A stretch of 64,000 nt of DNA, taken from positions 92,582,316 through 92,646,315 of the forward strand of contig CM047810.1 of assembly GCA_026214975.1 (NCBI GenBank), given 5' to 3'. The notes beneath the pieces were generated by a model. The model made no database searches. It had not been told where the DNA came from and worked only from the letters and a program-made list of their open reading frames with translations. Shown one piece after another: positions 57,373 to 64,000 of the stretch; the first letter of the stretch is position 1; each line of letters begins with the position of its first letter. The DNA comes from Gentiana macrophylla (lineage: Eukaryota > Streptophyta > Magnoliopsida > Gentianales > Gentianaceae). A program made the translations under genes and the position numbers.

Positions 57373-58507
57373 TGTTGGGATAGGTGTATCGTGTGTGGAG
57401 TGATTTACGGAACAGATCCGTAATTTACGGAAGAAATTACGGAATATTAAAGTAGAAAATAAATATTCGAACATGAGATTATGCGCATCAATTAGATCTA
57501 AGAAAACAACTATTGCCGTGCAGATCTAGTTCGAACAATAAACAATAAATAGTACGATGCATAAAACAAATGACTAGAGATCAAACCGAGGCGAGTAGTT
57601 ACTCTTTCCTTAAGACAAATTGCTCCGGTATGGTGACCACGGTAGTAGCAACTGTCTCCCAAAATACAACGGCTTCACGTCTCGGATTTAGAGGCACTTC
57701 AAAAATCCGAGCTCCGGCTAGCTTACTGAGTGCTCCGACTTCTCTTCGACTCAATATGTAGATCTATATGACACTCTCTTTGTGGTGGAAAAGACAAGAG
57801 AAAACTGAATGAATAAACTTACATCCATGAGGTTGTTTATATAGTGGAAAAGAAGAGCCAATGCTTAAATCGATTAGCGAACACGTCACAAAACTTTTCC
57901 CCTTGGAAAAGTTACTAATTTCGAAATTATGCTTAATTTTATTTAAAAATTTCGAAATTAATTAAGCTATTTTCGAAAATCAATTCCACACTGTGATTTG
58001 TCGGATGACGCATTTCTGAATTCTGATTGGTCGAATGACTCAATGAATTGTGATTGGTCGAATTACACAATCACATTCCAAAATTAATTTCATAAAGAAA
58101 TTTTGTCCCCGAGCACGAGCCGAGCCGAGCCGGACGGCGGCGGCGCGCGTGTGGAATTATCTAAGTCCTTCCTCCTGCACAAAAGTGCATTGCCCCTTGG
58201 GGCACATCTATAAGAGACACACTAGCTCTTATCACTTGAGCTCCCAACACTCAAATTTCCAATGTGGGAGAATGGGGTGAGGTCCTCCCTTCAACTCCTA
58301 TCTCCTACATATTTTTTTTACCAACTTTAACCATTAATTTCTCATTCACCCGATATCCGAATTGAGTGATTCAAAAGCCCATCATCAACTACTCCGTATG
58401 GAGTATTTAATGATATCATTAACTCTCGATGATATACATCAGAGCCTATCCGTAATTAGCGCTAAAGTTGACCATTCAATCCTTTAAAAAGGGCTTTTTC
58501 TCCAACA
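57373..58507 (-). mobile_element. E9: 5' LTR
   Basis: Direct copy of 41217-42402; followed by the duplication GGACT at 58508-58512. Confidence 0.9.
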
Positions 58508-58512
58508 GGACT

Positions 58513-58930
58513 TGCAAGATTTATACGGTGTATTATAAGTTATCATAGCTATGTTAGAAAAAGAATCATTTTTCTACCCTTTTCTAGGTGATGGGCTGAT
58601 GATTACGATTGGTGTATGGATGCATGGATACTTTTGTTTGGTATCATATCTACTTACCGAATACTTAAGATACACATCTAGGGACAAATTTTTGATTTTC
58701 CGTATCCTTGCAAACCTATAGCAAACGGTTTAACTGTCCTGTCACTTATATGGATTGAATGATGTAAGTGGTGTAAAAGCATCATTTGTTAAACACACAC
58801 ATATTACGTCGAGCAAAGGTCTTTCATATTTTGTTGTTAAGGCGGGGCTGGTTTTATGTATAAGAATGTGTAAGATTGAGAAACTAAGACAAGAAGAATT
58901 AATACTAAGACAATCCCCTTTCATGTTCAT
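58513..58930. other. Unassigned flank between E9 and E13
   Basis: AT-rich; no gene or element seen. The open frames on both strands at 58742-58993 overlap each other and run into the E13 LTR, so they are not supported. Confidence 0.4.
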
Positions 58931-59028
58931 TGTTAAAGTTAATGGGCCAAAGCCCACTAAATTAGATAAGTTGTTGCTTTGATTGATTCCCACATCGAGA
59001 ATTTTTGTAGCTGTAGCCGACTTAGGTA

Positions 59029-59038
59029 TAATATAAAA
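59029..59038. repeat. 10 bp target duplication of E14, left copy
   Basis: TAATATAAAA, repeated exactly at 59281-59290. In the E13 3' LTR (about 61179-61190) the sequence occurs once, uninterrupted. Confidence 0.9.
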
Positions 59039-59280
59039 GGTTAGAGGTTGTGGATGACTGTTTTTAATCGCGCATGTTAAAAAAGATAGTGGTTGAGAAG
59101 ATAGTGGTTGAGAAGGACAAAAACGCGCATGTTACTACATGTGTTACTACATGTGGTTGTAGCAACATGTAGTAACACATGTAGTAACATGCGCGTTTTT
59201 GTCCTTCTCAACCACTATCTTTTTTTCTTGTTATTTTTTCCCATTTTGTATCTTATTTTGTCCTTATGGCCCGCCACCCC
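59039..59280. mobile_element. E14: 242 bp foldback MITE inside the E13 5' LTR
   Basis: The insert is flanked by the exact 10 bp duplication TAATATAAAA. Its core is a long perfect inverted repeat: about 55 bases from AGATAGTGGTTGAGAAGG (about 59099) to the loop TGGTTGTAGCAA, then the exact complement to CTTCTCAACCACTATCT (about 59220). The arms contain ACGCGCATGTTACTACATG. The outer ends (GGTTAGAGG…CCGCCACCCC) are only weakly complementary. The duplication length suggests Mutator-type mobilisation. Transcribed RNA would form a near-perfect hairpin. Confidence 0.85.
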
Positions 59281-59696
59281 TAATATAAAATAGGTTTAGC
59301 CTATTGTTTTTATGATGTGTCAATTTGTACCAAGGTACCATTAAGGTGTGTCGATTTGTGTACCCAATCGAGATAAACTCTCAATTGCCTTGTTTTGTAA
59401 TCCTCTTCTATAGTAATATTCTCTTTCGTCAGTGGACTAGTCGGCACATTGTCGGAAACCACGTAAATTTAGTGTTTTGTATTTTTCCTTCCGTTTGTTT
59501 ATTTTGGGTTACCGTTGTTACGGGCTATCGCTCGGTTTCTTTTCCTTCCGTTTGTTTATTTTGTGTTACCGTTGTTAAGGGTTATCGCTAGGTTTGTTTT
59601 TTTCCTAACAAGTTGGTATCAGAGCTGAGGTTATTTCTAAGGTTTTCCGAGGTTATTTCTGATGTGGTTTTCTGAGATTTTTGAAAATTAGCCATC

Positions 59697-60469
59697 ATGA
59701 CGGTAACTAAGTATCATTTCGAGAAGTTTGTGTAAACGTCAACTTATGTGTCAGTTGAAGATGGAGGCTATGCTGATTCAGGAGGGCTTCGATATTAATT
59801 GTGCTGCTTGGGAAGGAGAAAAAGCCAGAGAAAATATCAGATGAGGAGTTTGCTGGTCTCGAGAAGAAGGCCAGGTCATGTATCATCTTGTGTCTTTCTG
59901 ATGAGGTTTTAAGAGATGTAGCCAATGAGGTTACTGCTAAGGATTTGTGGGAAAAATTAAAATCCTTGTATATGAAGAAAATCGTTGAAAATAGGCTTTA
60001 TTTAAAGCAGATTTTGTATATGCTTTGTATGTCTGAAGGGTCATATATATTATCGCACTTAGATAAATTTGATTATCTGCTTATGGATTTGAGTAATATA
60101 GATGCTAAGATTGATGATGAGGATCTGGCCCTGTTGTTATTGCATTCGCTTCCTCAGTCGTTTAAGCATTTTAGAGAAACAATGTTTTATGGCAAGGATA
60201 CTATTTCTTACAAAGAAATTAAGTCGATTTTGAAATCGAAAGAGCAGATTGATAAAAATATAACTGATAGAAGTAATGGTAGTCAATCAGACCTACTGGT
60301 AGTTCGGGCTAGATCAAATAAGAAGGATGCAGAGAGTGAAAATTATGTTTTGAATCCTAGACATAAAGATTTGACATGCAATTATTGTAAAAAGGTTGGG
60401 CATATCAAATCTGATTTCTTTCGTCTTAAGAACAAAGAAAAGCGTGAACAGAAAAAAAAAGCGTGGTAA
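59697..60469 (+). CDS. E13: gag
   Basis: Start ATG at 59697 (MTVTKYHFEKF); after a stop and frame change the frame is open from about 59801: KPEKISDEEFAGLEKKARSC, LSDEVLRDVANEVTAKDLWE, LYMKKIVENRLYLKQILYML, DEDLALLLLHSLPQSFKHFR, ending with a zinc knuckle CNYCKKVGHIKSDFF. The last zinc ligand Cys is replaced by Phe. This is the UBN2 gag type of the Tnt1-like group. It lies directly behind the PBS. Confidence 0.85.
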
Positions 60470-60529
60470 AGAGTCTGGGCAGGCCGGTTTCGTAGAAGAT
60501 GAGAGTGATGGAGAATCTTCTTTGCTGAT

Positions 60530-61082
60530 GATAAATTAAGGTCTATTGATGAATGGATCTTGGATTCTGGTTGCATGTATGATATGTGTCATAATAGGGA
60601 TTGGTTTTCCACGTATGATTCAGTTCAAGGTGGAGTTGTTTCGTTGGGCAATTGCGCAGTTTGCAAGGTTGCTGGTATTGGTACTGTTAGATTCAAGACT
60701 CACGATGGTGTTGTCAGAACACTCAAGAAAGACAGACATATTCCAGATTTGAAGAAAAATATCATCTTATTGGGCGCATTTGAGACTTTTGGATTTAGGT
60801 ACACCGCTGAAGGTGGAGTTCTGAAGCTCATTAAAGGTGCTCTTATTGTTATGAAAGCTTGTAGGTCCGGTGGTTTGTATGTTTTGAAAGGATCCACAGT
60901 TATTGGAAATTCTGCAATCCCTATGTCATCCCGTTCATAATTAGACATTACGAAACGTCGTCCATTTATTAAGTTCTAGCAGTGCTTGGTCTCATCTGTC
61001 ACAGTTTGAAGACTTTGAAGCTTATGAAAAAAGTGTAGTATTACTATTTTTGGATGTGGGCATTTGTCCCAAGGTGGAGATT
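60530..61082 (+). pseudogene. E13: protease fused by deletion to the 3' untranslated end
   Basis: The protease is recognisable: WILDSGCMYDMCHNRDWF (DSG active site), then KVAGIGTVRFKTHDGVVRTL, HIPDLKKNIILLGAFETFGF. The frame ends at 60940 after GLYVLKGSTVIGN, the usual position just before the integrase zinc domain. Within about 140 bases the polypurine tract and 3' LTR follow, so roughly 2.5-3 kb of integrase, RT and RNase H is missing. Confidence 0.8.
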
Positions 61083-61209
61083 TGTTAAGGTTAATGGGCC
61101 AAAGCCCACTAAATTAGCTAAGTTGTTGCTTTGATTGATTCCCACATCGAGAATTTTTGCAGTAGCCGACTTAGGTATAATATAAAATAAGTTTAGCCTA
61201 TTGTTTTTA
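61083..61209 (+). mobile_element. E13: 3' LTR, truncated by E15
   Basis: 127 bases nearly identical to the start of the 5' LTR, ending at CCTATTGTTTTTA where the 5' LTR continues TGATGTG but this copy goes into GGGGCATGTG of E15. Confidence 0.85.
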
Positions 61210-62232
61210 GGGGCATGTGTTTAAGAAGGGTGTTTGACCAAAGTTTTTAGCTATATGATTTTTTCGGAACAAGTTCTTGCCTAAAAGACTCTCATCACAC
61301 ATTTACACCTAAGTTGCCCAAAATGCCCCTGAATCCCAAATTCCCCCCAAATCCCTAATTCCACCTTCTAACCCTAAAATCCAATTCAGAAATATAATTG
61401 GGGATTTAACCCGACCCGGTCCCTTTAATTTTTGAAAATACCCCTGATTATTTTTCCCCCCAAAATCCCCAATCCCCCAACCCTAATTTAACCCACCCGA
61501 CGTTATATATGATGAAACGAAAATTAAGAAATACAAAACCTCCATTTCACCCGTCATTCCACCTCCTTCACACCCCCATCTTCTCTCTTGAAGAAGATAG
61601 CAAGTTTGAGTTGACGACATCTCGGGTTGATATCATTATATAAAAGTACATTGAAGGTGAAACATAAACAAGGACGACGAATTACACTGAAGAACGTGGA
61701 CGACGAAGAAGTCTGAAGAACGTGGATGACGAAACAACAATACTTAGCAAACAAAGAAGGTATTTATGTTGATTTACTAATTTTTAATTGCGTGGGCTAT
61801 CATTGTTCTTCGAATTAGCAAACAAAGAAGTTGAATTAAGAATTGAGAAACATGGCCTTTAAATTTCAGTCATGTTCTTTTTTAATCCGTAATTTAATCG
61901 TAATCGTTGTATTGAATTGAACTAAAGCATGAAGACTGTGAAGAAGTTGTTGGTGCGTCATGGTTAAGGAAGGCTCAGAAGAAGTTTCATTTTATGTTTG
62001 TTACCCGGTTGAGGTTGAGAAGAGTGATGATGGTGTTTGGTCGTGGAAGTACGTAGGATGTGAAACAGACGAAGTGACGACTATTTTAATCGTTCCAAAA
62101 AACATTTCATTTGATGGATTGTATGACGAGGTGAAAGAAGAGTTGGAAATTGATACAAGGTTGTATGATTTTCAGATGAAAATTATGGGCCCCGTTAGTA
62201 AAGCTAGACCGATGCTACTTAATGGTGATAAG
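61210..62232 (+). mobile_element. E15: 5' end of a Mutator-like element
   Basis: The sequence from GGGGCATGTGTTTAAGAAGG interrupts the E13 LTR. Its leader (C-rich at 61320-61510) leads to a transposase-type N-terminal frame at 61960. It is itself cut at 62232 by the LTR of E16; the rest lies outside the window. The terminal inverted repeat cannot be checked because the other end is missing. Assignment rests on the protein and the abrupt junction in the E13 LTR. Confidence 0.6.
61960..62232 (+). CDS. E15: N-terminal part of a MULE transposase-type protein, interrupted
   Basis: ATG at 61960: MVKEGSEEVSFYVCYPVEVE, then DEVTTILIVPKNISFDGLYD, EVKEELEIDTRLYDFQMKIM, ending at LLNGDK. The pattern of a beta-rich start followed by '…SFDGLYDEVKEELEID…' fits the small PB1/ubiquitin-like N-terminal domain that precedes the zinc finger and transposase core in many plant MULE proteins. 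The 91-codon frame is cut by E16 at the codon after GDK; the TGA read there belongs to the E16 LTR (TGATGAG). Identification is moderate because the catalytic core is not in the window. Confidence 0.55.
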
Positions 62233-63752
62233 TGATGAGAGCCAACTTTCCTTCATTTCCTACATGATTCTACCTTTGTTATGACTTACTTGATGCACTT
62301 TTGGGGTAGTTGAGTGATTTATTAGGCGTTTTCACCATTTCTTTCACTCCAAGGTCAAAGACGAATTAGTCCTAAAATCTCGTCACTTTTGGTGAATTAA
62401 TGCATATTTCATACCTATTTTATCTTACGGGAGTTATGCGTGGTATTTTTGGTGATGCTTGCAGGATATAGGTTCATTTTGATCCCGGAAAAACAGGCAT
62501 TGATGATGGAAAGATGATTTCGAGAGGTGGAAGCATGCATCCGAAGCTAAAGAGTGAAACGGATCGAGAATCGTTGATGTTATCGTGCTTCTGTGAATTA
62601 ATCTGCATTTTGAGCTATCATGGAGGCATTTTATGGCATTTTACATTCAGCGTTCTCATGCGCAAGCATGCACACTCCATGCGCAAGCATGGAGTCAATT
62701 TTTCTGATTGGCTGAACCTTTTTGATGTCGGTTTTTGGGTCTATAAAAAGCCAATTAAATCGAATTTTATACTCACTTCTTCAGAATTTAATTTTTTCTT
62801 CAGTTTTTAGGTTTATTTTCTCCAAAACACTCTAGAATTTATTTTTTCTTGCATCCAATTACTTCAAAATTGCTAGGATTGTTGATTTTTTTTTTTGCAA
62901 GTTCTTGATTGTGGATCGCTTTCAAACTATTGGTAATTTATTTTTCTTATCTTTTATCATGCTTTCTTCCGTTTCTTTTATGATTTCTTGTTTCGTTCTT
63001 GTTATTATGCGTAGCTAAATTTTTGATAGCTAAATTATGTGATAGAACTACGAAATTGATGCCTAAATGATGGTCTAGGGATGAGTAGAGCTTAAAAGTT
63101 AAATCTTTTGAATTGTTGTGTCCTAAAATTTGATCTCAATGCTTGAATTAATTTGATCACCTAATTCATGATCCTACACACGAACTCTATAAATGTATTT
63201 TGCGAGAGAGTGTGCGAACTAGAGTTTTAGGATTGCCATGCACGAACTAGTCGAGTTTTTCGTAGCCTATTCCTTGGTAATGTTGTTCTAGCTAAGCCGT
63301 GAACTCGGTGGATGCGGAGCGTCCCATAGTTATTAATCATATTAGGTCAATTAAATCCCATAGAGGGGACTGTTGAACCGAATATAGGGTAACTAGGTTG
63401 TGGTATTAGCGCATAGGGACCAGTTTAGGAGATTGCACCCACAACATATTCATTAGAAACTATTGGTTAGCTGGTAGGTTAAGGCTCGTCCCTAGTGATT
63501 CGGTTAAGGTGTTAAGAGTAGTGTTCTTGATCATAATTTAGCTATTCCTTTATTCATATATTTTAAAGTCATCATTTTTATTTTCTTAGCTATAGTTAAT
63601 TACTTCCACCAATATTTGTGAGCCTGAACTATATACAAAAGTGATTGTGGTACTTGACTAATTCCTCGTGGGATACAACCTTGCTCGCCGTTGTAGTACA
63701 ACCGACCCGGTACTCTGCCGGTTAAAGTTGGTTGACTATAATTTGGCCATCA
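62233..63752 (+). mobile_element. E16: 5' LTR of a Ty3 element (1.52 kb)
   Basis: Starts TGATGAGAGCCAAC, ends GGCCATCA. Contains the pair CATGCGCAAGCATG at 62657-62670 and 62678-62691 (starts 21 bp apart), then a TATA-like CTATAAAAAG at 62741-62750. The end has 'TTCCTCGTGGGATACAACCT' and 'ACCCGGTACTCTGCCGGTTA', the same kind of end block as E1, E4 and E7. The open frame at 62514-62810 has no motif and is not called. The mate LTR is outside the window. Confidence 0.8.
62657..62691 (+). promoter_or_regulatory. Paired palindromes upstream of E16 TATA
   Basis: Two exact copies of CATGCGCAAGCATG (imperfect palindrome, 14 bp) have starts 21 bp apart and lie 50 bp upstream of the TATA-like box. The word differs from E4's, but the layout is the same. 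Confidence 0.55.
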
Positions 63753-63754
63753 AG

Positions 63755-63776
63755 TTTTAGGCGCCGTTCTTTGGGA
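63755..63776 (+). other. E16: primer binding site, altered tRNA-Asp type
   Basis: TTTTAGGCGCCGTTCTTTGGG follows the LTR by two bases. GGCGCCGTT matches the tRNA-Asp primer site of E4 and E7; the next bases are changed (TCTTTGGG in place of GCCGGG). Confidence 0.65.
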
Positions 63777-63937
63777 ATCGGTTGATATCGAGAAAATCTT
63801 TGGAGTATTTAGGATTAGGTCTTTTATTTTTATTTTTTTATTTTGATGTTTTGTTGAAGAGTCACACCACTACTCTGGTAATGGTAGTGACTTGATACCT
63901 TGATTGTGTTCTTGTTTTTTCCCCCTAAGTCACATAT

Positions 63938-64000
63938 ATGGATCCATATGGCCAATGTGGCTCTTTCCCTTACTCATTTGGAGGATTTAATTTTGGTGGT
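63938..64000 (+). CDS. E16: start of gag (cut by window end)
   Basis: ATG at 63938 opens a frame of 21 codons to the window edge, rich in Gly, Phe and Tyr (MDPYGQCGSFPYSFGG). It lies about 160 bases behind the PBS, where gag of Ty3 elements starts. No domain is visible yet. Confidence 0.5.
   Translation, partial: MDPYGQCGSFPYSFGGFNFGG

Larger units (their letters stand above)
41217..58507 (-). mobile_element. E9: old Ty1/copia element hosting E10 and E11
   Basis: LTRs at 41217-42402 (1,186 bp) and 57373-58507 (1,135 bp), TGTTGG…CCAACA, are bounded by the duplication GGACT (41212-41216 and 58508-58512). On the minus strand the polypurine tract CATGTGGGGAT (42403-42413) precedes the 3' LTR, and RNase H, RT and integrase remnants lie between 42950 and 45230. 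Next to the 5' LTR, where copia PBS TGGTATCAGAGC is expected, the minus strand reads AGCTTAAGACAAA; a TTGGTATCAAGG sequence occurs only about 185 bases further in. The coding part is heavily decayed and gag was not found. Confidence 0.88.
58931..61209 (+). mobile_element. E13: internally deleted Ty1/copia element
   Basis: The 5' LTR (58931-59610) starts TGTTAAAGTTAATGGGCC and ends CCTAACA; PBS TTGGTATCAGAGC follows at 59613-59625. The 3' LTR starts at 61083 (TGTTAAGGTTAATGGGCC) after the purine-rich CAAGGTGGAGAT, but only 127 bases remain because E15 is inserted at 61210. Gag and protease are present; integrase, RT and RNase H are missing. Without the 242 bp insert E14 the 5' LTR would be about 430 bp. 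Confidence 0.88.

Noticed and set aside
58742..58993. Overlapping 75-83 codon frames on both strands
   Set aside because: They extend into the E13 LTR, have no motif and mirror each other.
59096..59222. microRNA precursor
   Set aside because: The arms are perfect over 55 bases and flanked by an insertion duplication, fitting a foldback MITE; small-RNA data would be needed to claim more.
1..64000. Endogenous pararetrovirus (caulimovirus) sequence
   Set aside because: All RT pieces fall clearly in copia or Athila-type Ty3 by motif order and flanking LTRs; no movement protein or capsid block was seen.

Overview
The window is a piece of an angiosperm (probably eudicot) nuclear genome made almost entirely of transposable elements inserted into one another. 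No intact host gene, rRNA, tRNA gene or CRISPR array is visible. The plant origin rests on Athila-type Ty3 retrotransposons with a primer site matching tRNA-Asp, Ty1/copia elements primed by initiator-Met tRNA, Mutator-like elements with 9-10 bp target duplications, and a Stowaway-type MITE.

Labels used below. E1 (+, 1-2848) and E2 (+, about 2849-7177): 3' ends of two Athila-like elements. E3 (+): a copia element in two pieces, about 7178-7389 and 23164-24685, split inside reverse transcriptase by E4. E4 (-, 7390-23163): a 15.8 kb Athila-like element with two about 1.94 kb LTRs, PBS, degraded gag-pol and two downstream plant-transposon-protein-like (PTTP) frames. E5 (25007-40453): a MULE-like element with about 240 bp inverted ends and a perfect 9 bp duplication. 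E6 (+, 25302-39571): a young copia with 127 bp LTRs inserted in E5. E7 (-, 26508-36271): an Athila-like element lacking RT and integrase, inserted in E6. E8 (40600-40870): Stowaway MITE. E9 (-, 41217-58507): an old copia with TSD GGACT. E10 (-, 46190-50976): a copia with apparently identical LTRs inside E9. E11 (about 51230-56955): an inverted-terminal-repeat element inside E9, holding E12, a decayed copia fragment. E13 (+, 58931-61209): an internally deleted copia whose 5' LTR carries a foldback MITE, E14 (59039-59280). E15 (from 61210): the 5' part of a MULE, cut by E16 (+, from 62233), the 5' LTR, PBS and gag start of another Ty3 element.

Insertion order can be read from the nesting: E4 after E3; E7 after E6 after E5; E10 and E11 after E9; E14 and E15 after E13; E16 after E15. 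Coding regions of the older elements are full of stops. E6 and E10 look young, and many of their frameshifts sit at CG dinucleotides.

The most interesting signal is regulatory. The Athila-like elements E2, E4, E7 and E16 each carry, near the LTR TATA box, two copies of a 10-14 bp palindrome or mirrored word with starts about 20-21 bp apart. The word differs between families (CGGATCGATCCG, CATGCGCAAGCATG, CGGTTTACCG/CGGTAAACCG, GGCACGTGCC-like) but the layout is shared. In E4 the same pairs recur inside the element ahead of two reading frames downstream of pol, and E2 has an equivalent module ahead of its PTTP frame. This suggests the LTR control module was reused as internal promoters.
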